From: Nocardioides sp. URHA0032
GTDB lineage: Bacteria > Actinomycetota > Actinomycetes > Propionibacteriales > Nocardioidaceae
NCBI RefSeq assembly: GCF_000620645.1
Contig: NZ_JIAV01000020.1
Location: forward strand, 62,001 to 126,000
DNA: 64,000 nt
Direction of reading: 5' to 3'
Below are positions 42,653 to 52,468 of this stretch, piece after piece. Every line of letters starts with the position of its first letter. Within the stretch, counting starts at the first letter, position 1. Position numbers and translations under genes: made by a program. The notes under the pieces are model-generated. The model saw only the letters and a list, made by a program, of their open reading frames with translations. It did not search any database and had not been told where the DNA came from.

Positions 42653-42787
42653 ATGACGAGCGAACCGAACGGCCACGACCAGGACTCCGAGCCGCCGACG
42701 CCGGACGGCAAGGAGCCGGACACCGAGCAGCTGAAGCCGGACTCGGAGCCCGCGAGCGACCCGGACCCGGAGCCAGGGGACGGGTGA
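42653..42787 (+). CDS. 44-residue acidic, Pro-rich ORF
   Basis: The product is almost only Asp, Glu, Pro, Ser and Lys, with short repeats (DSEPPTPDGKEPD, PDSEPASDPDPEPG), so it would be disordered. ATG 42653 has TACCGG (42641-42646) 6 nt upstream, the leaderless spacing seen at other genes here. It ends on the base before the serC stop on the other strand. No family is recognised, and it may be a chance ORF. Confidence 0.35.
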   Translation: MTSEPNGHDQDSEPPTPDGKEPDTEQLKPDSEPASDPDPEPGDG

Positions 42788-44845
<2,058 letters not shown>

Positions 44846-44849
<4 letters not shown>

Positions 44850-45778
44850 CGCACTGCCTCCTCGGTCTCGGGTATCGGGTGGTTGGTCATCTCGAAGAAC
44901 ACCTCTTCGAGGGTGCGCTCCACGACCGCGAGCTCGAGCACGTCGACCTGGTCGGCGACGAGCTGCCGCACGAGCTCGGGTGCAGCGGCGGCGGGCAGGT
45001 CCAGTGCGAGCCGGTCCTGCTCGAGGCGTACGGCGTCGTCGCCCGCGACCCGGGACGCCACCGCGAGGGCCCGGTCGAGCGGCTCGGCCCGGAGCCGCAG
45101 GGAGGCGTGGCCGCGGAGGTCCGCAACGGTCGACTCGCGCAGCAGGCGGCCGTCGGCGATCACCCCGACCCGGTCGCAGATCTCCTGGACTTCGGCGAGC
45201 AGGTGGCTGGAGAGCAGCACGGTCTGCCCGGCGCGGGCGAGTGCCACGATCAGCGCCCGCATGTCCGCCATGCCCGCGGGGTCCAGGCCGTTGGTCGGCT
45301 CGTCCAGCACGATCAGCTCGGGGTCGCCCATGAGCGCGGACGCCACGCCGAGGCGCTGCTTCATCCCGAGCGAGTAGCTCTTGAAGCGGTCGGCGCCGCG
45401 GCTCGCCAGGTCCACCCGCTCCAGGGCGTCGGCGACGGCGGCCTCGCCCAGCCCGCGGTACCGGGCCATCACCAGCAGGTTGTCGCGCCCGCTCAGGTAG
45501 GGGTAGAAGCCCGGACCCTCGACCAGTGCGCCCACCCGCGCCGTCACGTCCGGGCGACCCGCCGGCCGGCCCAGGACGCTCACGCTCCCCGCGGTCGGCC
45601 GGACCAGCCCGAGCATCATCCGCAGCGTGGTCGTCTTGCCGGCTCCGTTCGGGCCGAGGAAGCCGTACACCTCGCCGCGCCGCACCGTCATGCTGACCCC
45701 GTCCACGGCCAGCCGGCTGTGGTCGCCGCGGCCATAGCGCTTGGTCAGGCCCTCGGTCTGCACCATGAGTTCGGTCAT
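44846..45778 (-). CDS. ABC exporter ATP-binding protein
   Basis: A 310-residue ATPase of the drug/bacteriocin export type. It has Walker A GPNGAGKTT, signature YSLGMKQRLG, Walker B LIVLDEPTNGLDPAG and the switch His in SSHLLAEVQ, plus a C-terminal extension of about 90 residues. ATG 45778 is used; upstream codons would run into the inverted repeat at 45823-45864. The neighbouring histidine kinase and NarL-type regulator are divergent, a common arrangement for inducible exporters. Confidence 0.9.
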
Positions 45779-45822
45779 GGCCCCACCGTCGTCGGATCGA
45801 CGCGCCGGCGCATCCGCTCGCA

Positions 45823-45864
45823 CGCGGCACCGGCGTACGCAGATCCGCGTACGCCGGTGCCGCG
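45823..45864. promoter_or_regulatory. Perfect 18-bp inverted repeat between exporter and two-component genes
   Basis: CGCGGCACCGGCGTACGC (45823-45840) and its exact complement (45847-45864) flank a 6-nt spacer AGATCC. It lies 45 bp before the ABC ATPase start and 45 bp before the histidine kinase start. It could be the operator bound by the NarL-family regulator, or a hairpin in the ABC mRNA leader. Confidence 0.7.
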
Positions 45865-45908
45865 CCGCGCCGTACATCCTCGCAGTCCTGGCCGCCTAGC
45901 CTCTGAGA

Positions 45909-46994
45909 GTGCTCCGATCGCCCTGGCTCTGGCTGCTGCCCGCCGCGTTGCTCGTCGTCGGCTCGCTGGGCGCCAACCACGCGGGCGGGGGCGGGCCGTA
46001 CCTGGAGACGGCGGTGTTCTCGCTGGTGGCCGCCGGCGCCGTCCTGCTCGCGGTCCGCTTGCCCAGGGCGGCGCTGGTCCTGGCCGGCCTGGCAGTGGGT
46101 GGCTACTTCGCCGCCGGACTGTCCAACGGACCGATGTTCCTCGCGGTGCCGCTGACGCTGCTCGTCGCGGCGCCCCGGTCCCGGCCGAGCACGCTCGTGC
46201 CCGCGGCCGTCGTCGCTCTCCTGCTGGCCCTGACGGGCCTGGTGGTACGTGCCGCGGCCCACGACGTCCCGGCCCGCGAGACGTTCTGGGAGTGCGTCGG
46301 CCTCGCGGCGCTCTGTGCGGGTGCGGCCGTCGGCGGCTGGTGGCTGGTGGACCGGAGCCGGATGCGGGCAGAGCGAGCCGGCCGGGCGGCCAGCGACGAG
46401 CGACTGCGGATGGCGCAAGACCTGCACGACGGTGTCGGACACGGACTCGCGGTGATCGCCATGCAGGCGGGCGTCGCGCTGCACGTGCTGGAGCGCGACC
46501 CGGTCGCGGCCCGGCGGAGCCTCGAGGCGATCCGCGACACCAGCAGGGAGTCGCTGGACGCGCTCCGGGCGGAGCTCGCGCACATGTCGGGTGACCCGGC
46601 GCCCCGCCGGGTGGCGCCCGGCCTGTCCGAGCTGGCGCCCCTGCTCGACCGGGTGCGTGCCGGCGGGCTCGCCGTGCAGCTCGACGGCGAGGCCGGCGTG
46701 GTCCCGGAACGCATCGGGCAGGCGGCGTACGTCGTCGTACAGGAGTCGCTCACGAACGTGCTCCGGCACGCGCGGGCGTCGCGGGCGACCGTCGCGCTCG
46801 CCTCCACCGGGGGAGAGCTCGCCGTCACCGTGACCGACGACGGCGTCGGCCACGCGCCGGCGGGGCAGGATGGCGGCATGGGCATCGCCGGGATGCGGAG
46901 CCGGGTCGAGGCGCTCGGCGGCACGTTCGAGGCGGGGCCGGGCGCGGCCGGCTTCCGAGTCCGGGTCCACCTGCCCCTGGACGACGACCGGTGA
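45909..46994 (+). CDS. Sensor histidine kinase, HisKA_3 type
   Basis: A 361-residue kinase. The N terminus has about five membrane helices (about 5-145) with very short loops, so it probably senses a membrane signal. HisKA_3 follows with phospho-acceptor His173 in MAQDLHDGVGHGLAVI, then a HATPase domain (QESLTNVLRHARAS, DDGVGHAP, GGMGIAGMRSRV). GTG 45909 has TAGCCT 6 nt upstream and no ribosome-binding site (leaderless pattern). It is coupled to the regulator gene by a GTGA overlap. Confidence 0.9.
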   Translation: MLRSPWLWLLPAALLVVGSLGANHAGGGGPYLETAVFSLVAAGAVLLAVRLPRAALVLAGLAVGGYFAAGLSNGPMFLAVPLTLLVAAPRSRPSTLVPAAVVALLLALTGLVVRAAAHDVPARETFWECVGLAALCAGAAVGGWWLVDRSRMRAERAGRAASDERLRMAQDLHDGVGHGLAVIAMQAGVALHVLERDPVAARRSLEAIRDTSRESLDALRAELAHMSGDPAPRRVAPGLSELAPLLDRVRAGGLAVQLDGEAGVVPERIGQAAYVVVQESLTNVLRHARASRATVALASTGGELAVTVTDDGVGHAPAGQDGGMGIAGMRSRVEALGGTFEAGPGAAGFRVRVHLPLDDDR

Positions 46995-47659
46995 CCGCCC
47001 CGGTGCGGGTCGCCCTCGTCGACGACCAGCCGCTGGTCCTGATGGCCCTGGCCACGCTGGTCCGGGCGGAGGAGGACCTCGAGCTGGTCGGCGAGGCCCA
47101 GGACGGCCGTGCCGGGCTGGCCATGATCCGCCGTACCCGGCCCGATGTCGTCCTCTGCGACGTCCGGATGCCCGTGCTGGACGGGTTGGGCCTGCTCGCC
47201 GAGGTCAACGCCGACCCCGCGCTCGCCGAGGTGCGGGTGGTGGTGCTCACCACCTTCGAGCTCGACGAGTACGTCTTCGAGGCGTTGCGCCACGGCGCCA
47301 GCGGGTTCCTCCTCAAGGACTCCGAGCCGGCGCAGCTGCTCGACGCGATCCGGGTCGTCGCCGACGGCGGCTCGTTGCTCGCGCCGTCGGTCACCCGCCG
47401 GGTCATCGATCACTTCGGGAAGGCCGGCCCCCCGGCCAGGCCCCACCCGCGGCTGGGGGACCTGACCGACCGCGAGCGTGAGGTCCTGGCCTGGGTCGCG
47501 ACCGGGCGGTCCAACGCCGAGATCGCGTCGCTCCTGGTGCTGAGCCCGGACACCGTCCGCACGCACGTCAGCCGAGCGATGGTGAAGCTGCACGCCCGGG
47601 ACCGGGCACAGCTGGTGGTGTTCGCGATCGAGTCGGGGCTGGTCGCCGGGTCGCCGTGA
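46991..47659 (+). CDS. NarL/LuxR-family response regulator
   Basis: A 222-residue regulator with a receiver domain (phospho-acceptor Asp57 in VVLCDVRMPV, Lys in FLLKD) and a C-terminal LuxR helix-turn-helix (DLTDREREVLAWVATGRSNA). GTG 46991 overlaps the kinase stop. It probably controls the divergent ABC exporter, and the inverted repeat at 45823-45864 is the obvious candidate target. Confidence 0.92.
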   Translation: MTAPVRVALVDDQPLVLMALATLVRAEEDLELVGEAQDGRAGLAMIRRTRPDVVLCDVRMPVLDGLGLLAEVNADPALAEVRVVVLTTFELDEYVFEALRHGASGFLLKDSEPAQLLDAIRVVADGGSLLAPSVTRRVIDHFGKAGPPARPHPRLGDLTDREREVLAWVATGRSNAEIASLLVLSPDTVRTHVSRAMVKLHARDRAQLVVFAIESGLVAGSP

Positions 47660-47717
47660 GGAATGGGCCGTCGGTGCCTAGGCTGGCATCCGCACCGTCA
47701 CATCCTCGGGGGATTCC

Positions 47718-48002
47718 ATGAGCAACCGCACCACCGGTCAGACCGCGCTCCTCGTGCTCGGAGCCCTGGTGCTCCTCGCCGGTCTCGTCTGCGTCGTCCT
47801 CGGCTTCGCGAGCTTCGCGGACACCGACCCGGGCAGCGACGACAACGGCTCGCTCTGGCTGTTCGCCGGCGGCGGCCTCGCGGCGGTGGTGGGCTTCGGC
47901 ATCATCGCCTTCACGCGTGCCTCGATGCTGATCGGCAACGGCGGCTACGTGAAGGTCACCTACGAGCAGGGCCGCCGGCCCGAGGGCGACCCGCAGGACT
48001 AG
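47718..48002 (+). CDS. Small two-helix membrane protein
   Basis: A 94-residue protein with two hydrophobic helices (about residues 10-32 and 47-66) joined by an acidic loop, and a polar C terminus. ATG 47718 has GGGGGA upstream and a TAGGCT -10-like box at 47679-47684. Its TAG stop is part of CTAG (47999-48002), which also encodes the stop of the convergent gene. Unknown function. Confidence 0.65.
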   Translation: MSNRTTGQTALLVLGALVLLAGLVCVVLGFASFADTDPGSDDNGSLWLFAGGGLAAVVGFGIIAFTRASMLIGNGGYVKVTYEQGRRPEGDPQD

Positions 48003-48589
48003 CGCCGGCCGAGCACCAGGTACCGCTCGTCGTCCGTGCGCTTGCCCCAGTAGACCTGCTCGGTCAGCGGCTTCAGCGTGGCCGTGAGGCCGGCCCCCTC
48101 GACGAGCGCCACCGTCTCGTCGGCGGTCAGCCCGGTGCCGGTCGACCAGAATCCCTCGACGAGCACCAGCCGGCCGTCGGGGGTGAGCAGGTCCACCCAG
48201 CGCGACAGCGCCGCCGCCGGCGACGGGAGCGCCCAGAGCACGTGCCGGCACAGCACCACGCCGTACCGCCCCGAGGGGAACGGCGGGGCGGCGGCGTCGC
48301 CCACGACGAAGCCGGTGCCGGGGTAGGAGCCGGCCTTGGCCGTCGCCCGGCGGACCATCTCGGGGGAGACGTCCACACCGTTGACGCTGTGCCCCTCGTC
48401 GGCGAGCAGCAGCGCGAGCGTGCCGGTGCCGCAGCCGAGGTCGGCGATCCGGGTCGGCACCGGGGGTACGACGGAGAGCAGCAGGGTCCGCCAGGCGTCC
48501 CGGACCTGGGGATCGTGGAGGCCGTGGTCGGGCTCGTCGTCGAAGGTCGCCGCCTGTGCGTCCCACAGCTCACGATCCCGAGATGTCAC
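47999..48589 (-). CDS. Class I SAM-dependent methyltransferase
   Basis: A 196-residue methyltransferase of the UbiE/Methyltransf_11 kind. Motif I is IADLGCGTGTLALLLADEG (about 48-66), followed by GVDVSPEMVRRA, the VVGDAAAPPFPSG loop and VLCRHVLWALPSP. The substrate is unknown. GTG 48589 has no ribosome-binding site; TAGGGT lies exactly 6 nt upstream, so the mRNA should be leaderless. It is divergent from the next gene. Confidence 0.82.
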   Translation of the reverse strand: MTSRDRELWDAQAATFDDEPDHGLHDPQVRDAWRTLLLSVVPPVPTRIADLGCGTGTLALLLADEGHSVNGVDVSPEMVRRATAKAGSYPGTGFVVGDAAAPPFPSGRYGVVLCRHVLWALPSPAAALSRWVDLLTPDGRLVLVEGFWSTGTGLTADETVALVEGAGLTATLKPLTEQVYWGKRTDDERYLVLGRR

Positions 48590-48595
48590 GAGCCC

Positions 48596-48605
48596 ACCCT
48601 ATGTT
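48596..48605. promoter_or_regulatory. Overlapping divergent -10 boxes, both leaderless
   Basis: TAGGGT on the - strand (complement of 48596-48601) and TATGTT on the + strand (48600-48605) share the bases 48600-48601. Each is 6 nt from a GTG start (48589 and 48612). Only 22 bp separate the two start codons. Confidence 0.6.
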
Positions 48606-48611
48606 GGTGCC

Positions 48612-49208
48612 GTGCTGCTACCGCCCAAGATCGCACACGGCGTCGCCGACGGCTCGGTGACGCTCGCGTTCCGGCGGTGGCGCAAGCAGGACGTCCAGCC
48701 CGGCGCGGAGTTCCGCACCGTCGCCGGCGTGGTCCGCGTCGACGAGGTCGAGATCGTCGACGAGATCACCGACGAGGACGCTCGGCAGGCGGGCTGGCCG
48801 GACGCCGACCGGCTGCGCCAGCAGCTCGACAAGGTGCAACCGGACCCCGGGACGGGGGACCTCCCGACGTACCGGGTCCGGCTGTCGTGGGCGGGGCCGG
48901 ACCCGCGGGTCGCCCTGCGGGAGTCCGCCGACCTCACCGACGAGGACGTCGCCGCGATCGACGCGCGGCTCGAACGGCTCGACCGTGCCAGCAGCCACGG
49001 GCCGTGGACGATGGCGACCCTTGACCTGATCCGGCGCCGGCCGCACACACGGGCGCCCGACCTGGCGGCGGAGGTGGGACGTGAGCGGGACCCGTTCAAG
49101 ATCGACGTCCGCAAGCTCAAGAACCTCGGCCTCACCCGCAGCTTCGAGGTCGGCTACGAGGTGTCGCCGCGAGGTCTCGCCTACCTCGAGCGGACCAGCC
49201 GCACGTAG
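48612..49208 (+). CDS. ASCH-domain-like protein, unknown
   Basis: A 198-residue protein whose N-terminal 95 residues have the pattern of ASCH (PUA-like) domains: SVTLAFRRWRKQDVQPG, a VVRVDEVEIVDEITDEDARQ strand-helix unit, then AGWPDADRLRQQL. The C-terminal part looks helical with a possible winged-helix segment (GPWTMATLDLIRRRPHTRAP). ASCH domains bind RNA or modified nucleotides in characterised cases; no specific role can be given. GTG 48612 has TATGTT 6 nt upstream. Confidence 0.65.
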   Translation: MLLPPKIAHGVADGSVTLAFRRWRKQDVQPGAEFRTVAGVVRVDEVEIVDEITDEDARQAGWPDADRLRQQLDKVQPDPGTGDLPTYRVRLSWAGPDPRVALRESADLTDEDVAAIDARLERLDRASSHGPWTMATLDLIRRRPHTRAPDLAAEVGRERDPFKIDVRKLKNLGLTRSFEVGYEVSPRGLAYLERTSRT

Positions 49209-49332
49209 GTCGACGACCATGCGCCTTCTCGGGATCGCGGTCCTCGATCTGCCACGAGAAGCCCAAGGCCGGGACGGTCCCGCTGAGCCGGCAGGGCTCG
49301 CGCGGTGTCACCACTTGGTACGACGACCGCCG

Positions 49333-49830
49333 CTAGCGTCGTCCGCCCGGCTGCCACCGGTGCACCTCGACGGCGGTGAACCGGTCGGGCGACAGGACGT
49401 CATCCGGTGATGCCGCCAGCGCGGCGACGCCGAGCAGCATCGTGCCGTCGTCCGAGAGCAGCGGACCGGACCCGAACAGGCCGGCCGGCGGTGCGGGAAG
49501 GCCGCTGTACGGCTCGGGTCGCGGCAAGAAGCCGAGCACGAGGCAGCCCTCGGCCGGGTCCGCGTGGCGTGTCCACGACGTGCGCCGCAGCAGCACGTCG
49601 CGGTAGGCGCCGGCCTGGTAGCAGGGCTCCTCGAAGACGAACGCCCGGGCCGCGGCGGCGTCCGGCAGGTCGACGACGTGCACGCTCCCGGTGAGGGTGT
49701 CGTCGTCGAGGAACGTCGGGCCCCGAGCGATCAGCTCGAAGCGGTCCATGTAGGACCAGTGCTCCTCGACCATCTCGGCCCGGATCGGCGTCGAGCCGGC
49801 CCGGTCCCGGTGGTAGCAGAAGAACTCCAT
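49333..49830 (-). CDS. YCII-related domain protein
   Basis: A 165-residue protein. The first 95 residues follow the YCII ferredoxin-like fold: FFCYHRDRAGSTPIRAEMVE, HWSYMDRFELIARGPTF, and VVDLPDAAAARAFVFEEPCY, with the conserved His and Asp. The C-terminal 65 residues are an extra beta-rich part with PYSGLPAPPAG. Biochemical function of the family is mostly unknown. It ends about 120 bp from the + strand ASCH-like gene. Confidence 0.7.
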   Translation of the reverse strand: MEFFCYHRDRAGSTPIRAEMVEEHWSYMDRFELIARGPTFLDDDTLTGSVHVVDLPDAAAARAFVFEEPCYQAGAYRDVLLRRTSWTRHADPAEGCLVLGFLPRPEPYSGLPAPPAGLFGSGPLLSDDGTMLLGVAALAASPDDVLSPDRFTAVEVHRWQPGGRR

Positions 49831-49839
49831 CTCAGTCGG

Positions 49840-50667
49840 TCAGCGGGTGGCGAGCGCCCGCGCCTCCTGCCACTTCCGCTGCTCGGCGACGAACCGCACC
49901 GACGACCTCTGGATGAAGCCGGGGAAGTACCGGCCCAGCCGCCACGCGATCCGCGCCGTACGCGGCGTGACGAGCATCGCCCGGTTCTCCGCGACCGCCT
50001 CGAGCACCTGGTCGGCGAACACCTCCGGCGACAGCGGGTGCCGGACGCCCTGGCCCTTCAGGTAGTAGTCGCGACCGTGGAACATACCGACGTGCCCCTT
50101 GTCGAGGATCGGGGTGTCGACCGCCGACGGGCACACGACGGTGACGCCGACACCCTTGGCGGCGGCCTCGGACCGCAGCGCGAGCGACAGCCCGACCACC
50201 GCGTGCTTGGTCATCACGTACGACGTGATCAGCCCGGCCGCCATCAGCCCGCCCATCGAGGCGGTGTTGACGATCTGGCCGGACCCGCGCTCCACCATCA
50301 GCGGGTACGCCGCCGCGACGCCGTGCACGACCCCGCGGATGTTCACGTCGATGATCGCGTTCCACTGCTCGAGCGTGAGGTCCTCGGTCTCGCCGCCGAA
50401 GGTGATGCCGGCGTTGTTGAACAGCAGGTCCGGCTCGACCTCGTCGACGAGCGCCTGGACGGCGGCCGCGTCGGTGACGTCGAGAGCGACGGCCCGCGCC
50501 CCGATCGGGTCGGCGACCGCGGCGGCCGTCGTACCGTCCAGGTCCGCGCAGACCACCGAGGCGCCGGCGGTGACGAGCGCCCGCGACAGGCAGGCGCCGA
50601 TGCCGGACCCCGCGCCGGTGACGATCGCGGACCTGCCGGCGTAGTGCTGGCCGACGGGGTGCGTCAC
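49840..50667 (-). CDS. Short-chain dehydrogenase/reductase
   Basis: A 275-residue SDR. It has the cofactor motif VTGAGSGIGACLSRAL, acidic CADLD at the end of strand 2 (suggesting NAD preference), NNAG, the catalytic Ser in NTASMGG and YVMTK. The C terminus has an ARIAWRLGRYFPGF segment seen in membrane-associated SDRs. Substrate unknown. Start GTG 50667 gives a 4-bp overlap with the citrate synthase stop; GTG 50676 would add three residues. Confidence 0.85.
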   Translation of the reverse strand: MTHPVGQHYAGRSAIVTGAGSGIGACLSRALVTAGASVVCADLDGTTAAAVADPIGARAVALDVTDAAAVQALVDEVEPDLLFNNAGITFGGETEDLTLEQWNAIIDVNIRGVVHGVAAAYPLMVERGSGQIVNTASMGGLMAAGLITSYVMTKHAVVGLSLALRSEAAAKGVGVTVVCPSAVDTPILDKGHVGMFHGRDYYLKGQGVRHPLSPEVFADQVLEAVAENRAMLVTPRTARIAWRLGRYFPGFIQRSSVRFVAEQRKWQEARALATR

Positions 50668-51770
50668 CCGGCCCACTCGGCGCGCCAGCCCTCGACCTCG
50701 GTGGCCGGGCGCGAGGCCGGTCCGGTGTAGACGGCGGAGGGCCGGATCAGGCGTCCGGTGCGCTTCTGCTCGAGGATGTGCGCCGACCAGCCACCGGTGC
50801 GGGCGCAGGTGAACATCGAGGTGAACATGTTCGCGGGCACCTCGGCGAAGTCCAGGACGATCGCGGCCCAGAACTCGACGTTCGTCTCCAGCACCCGGTC
50901 CGGGCGCCGCTCGCGCAGCTCGGCGAGCGCGGCCTGCTCGAGCCTCTCGGCGACCTCGTAGCGCGGCGCGTCCAGCTCGCGCGCCGTACGACGCAGCACC
51001 CGGGCGCGCGGGTCCTCGGCGCGGTAGACGCGGTGCCCGAAGCCCATCAGCCGCTCGCCGTTGTTGAGCAGCTCCTTGACGTACGACGCCGCGTCGCCGT
51101 CCCGCTTCTCGACCTCCTCGATCATCCCGAGCACCCGCGAGGGGGCGCCGCCGTGCAGCGGCCCGCTCATCGCGCCGATCGCGCCGGAGAACGCCGCCGC
51201 GACGTCAGCCCCGGTCGAGGTGATCACGCGGGCGGTGAACGTCGAGGCGTTCATGCCGTGCTCCGCCGCGCTCGACCAGTAGGCGTCGATCGCGTGCGCG
51301 TGCTTGGGGTCCGCCTCGCCCTTCCAGCGGATCAGGAACTTCTCCGCGAGCGTCTTGCCCTCGTCGACGACCCGCTGCGGCACGACCGCCTGGTGCAGCC
51401 CGCGCGCGGACTGCGCGGCGTACGACAGCACCATGACCGCCAGCCGGCCGATGTCGTCGCGGGCCTGCTCGTCGCTGATGTCGTAGGTCTGCCCGAAGCC
51501 GAACGCCGGCGCCAGCATCGCCACCGCCGCCTGCACGTCGACCCGGACGTCGCCGGTGTGCACGGGCAGGTTGTACGGCTCGGCCGGTGCGAGGCCGGGC
51601 GTGTAGGAGCCGTCGATGAGGAGACCCCACACGTTCTCGAAGGGCACCCGCCCCACGATCTCCTCGATGTCGACGCCGCGGTAGCGCAGCGCCGAGCCTT
51701 CCTTGTCCGGCTCCGCGATCTCCGTCTCGAAGGCGACGACGCCTTCCAATCCGTGGTGTACGTCAGTCAC
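50664..51770 (-). CDS. citA: Citrate synthase (second-type, CitA-like)
   Basis: A 368-residue citrate synthase, the short bacterial form. It has LRYRGVDIEEIVG at the N terminus, a catalytic His in SSAAEHGMNASTFTARV, a second in GPLHGGAPSRV, GFGHRVYRAEDPRA and a C-terminal RPSAVYTGP. It condenses acetyl-CoA (or propionyl-CoA in methylcitrate-type relatives) with oxaloacetate; sequence alone does not separate these. GTG 51770 has TAGACT 7 nt upstream (leaderless pattern). Symbol by analogy with the mycobacterial serC-citA neighbourhood. Confidence 0.87.
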   Translation of the reverse strand: MTDVHHGLEGVVAFETEIAEPDKEGSALRYRGVDIEEIVGRVPFENVWGLLIDGSYTPGLAPAEPYNLPVHTGDVRVDVQAAVAMLAPAFGFGQTYDISDEQARDDIGRLAVMVLSYAAQSARGLHQAVVPQRVVDEGKTLAEKFLIRWKGEADPKHAHAIDAYWSSAAEHGMNASTFTARVITSTGADVAAAFSGAIGAMSGPLHGGAPSRVLGMIEEVEKRDGDAASYVKELLNNGERLMGFGHRVYRAEDPRARVLRRTARELDAPRYEVAERLEQAALAELRERRPDRVLETNVEFWAAIVLDFAEVPANMFTSMFTCARTGGWSAHILEQKRTGRLIRPSAVYTGPASRPATEVEGWRAEWAG

Positions 51771-51777
51771 GCAGCGC

Positions 51778-51787
51778 AGTCTAGGGT
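51778..51787. promoter_or_regulatory. Overlapping divergent -10 boxes (citrate synthase / pdxH)
   Basis: AGTCTAGGGT contains TAGACT on the - strand (complement of 51778-51783) and TAGGGT on the + strand (51782-51787), overlapping in the CTAG centre. The start codons are 7 and 6 nt away (51770 and 51794), only 23 bp apart. Confidence 0.6.
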
Positions 51788-51793
51788 CGAGGG

Positions 51794-52426
51794 GTGGACC
51801 TTGCGGCGCTGAGGCAGGAGTACGGCCGGGCCGGGCTCGACGAGGCGGACCTCGCACCCGACCCGATCACGATGTTCGAGCGCTGGATGCGCGAGGCCGT
51901 GGACGCCGGCCTCCACGACCCGAACGGCATGGTCGTCGCGACCGCGGACGCCACCGGCGCGCCGTCCGCGCGGATGGTGCTGCTCAAGGGGCTGAGCCAG
52001 GCGGGGTTCGTGTTCTTCACCAACACCGGCTCGCGCAAGGGCACCGAGCTGGCCGAGAACCCGCGCTGCGCGCTGCTCTTCCCGTGGCACGTCCTCGAGC
52101 GCCAGGTGCGGGTCGACGGCGTCGCGACCCCGCTGCCGCGCGCGGACGTCGAGGCCTACTTCGCCAGCCGGCCACGAGGGTCGAAGCTGGGCGCCTGGGC
52201 GTCCCGCCAGTCGCGGGTCACCACCCGGGAGGAGCTCGCGGGCGCGTTCGAGGAGGCGGAGGCCAGGTACCCCGAGGAGGTGCCTCCGCCGGAGGAGTGG
52301 GGCGGGTACGTCGTCCGCCCGCACGCCGTGGAGTTCTGGCAGGGCCGGCCGGGTCGGATGCACGACCGGCTGCGCTACCGCCGGCCGGACGGCGGCGACT
52401 GGGTCACGGAGCGCCTCGCGCCGTAA
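51794..52426 (+). CDS. pdxH: Pyridoxamine 5'-phosphate oxidase
   Basis: A 210-residue FMN enzyme that makes pyridoxal 5'-phosphate. It shows the family N terminus LRQEYGRAGLDEADLAPDPI, SARMVLLKGLSQAGFVFFTN with the FMN-binding Arg and Lys, the ERQVRVDGVA segment and the C-terminal signature GRMHDRLRYRR with WVTERLAP at the end. GTG 51794 has TAGGGT 6 nt upstream and no ribosome-binding site. It is divergent from the citrate synthase gene. Confidence 0.94.
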   Translation: MDLAALRQEYGRAGLDEADLAPDPITMFERWMREAVDAGLHDPNGMVVATADATGAPSARMVLLKGLSQAGFVFFTNTGSRKGTELAENPRCALLFPWHVLERQVRVDGVATPLPRADVEAYFASRPRGSKLGAWASRQSRVTTREELAGAFEEAEARYPEEVPPPEEWGGYVVRPHAVEFWQGRPGRMHDRLRYRRPDGGDWVTERLAP

Positions 52427-52431
52427 AAGAC

Positions 52432-52460
52432 TTGTGAGTGAGTGCTCACTCATTTAGAGT
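52432..52460 (+). promoter_or_regulatory. tetR promoter with embedded operator
   Basis: TTGTGA (52432-52437), 17 bp, TAGAGT (52455-52460) form a good promoter. The palindrome TGAGTGAGTGCTCACTCA (52435-52452; 8-bp arms around TG) fills the spacer, so a bound repressor would block polymerase. The start codon is 8 nt beyond the -10. Confidence 0.7.
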
Positions 52461-52468
52461 CCCGGTTC

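Noticed and set aside
42347..42676. 109-codon - strand frame in the repeat region upstream of the HNH gene
   Set aside because: It lies in repeat sequence, has no recognisable domain and lacks a ribosome-binding site.
48612..49208. ASCH-like gene as a TetR or MarR regulator
   Set aside because: The N terminus follows an ASCH/PUA-like strand pattern, not a helix-turn-helix; the C-terminal winged-helix resemblance is weak.
49209..49332. Possible small RNA or gene in the gap between convergent ASCH-like and YCII genes
   Set aside because: No tRNA-like fold, promoter or ribosome-binding site stands out in these 124 bp.
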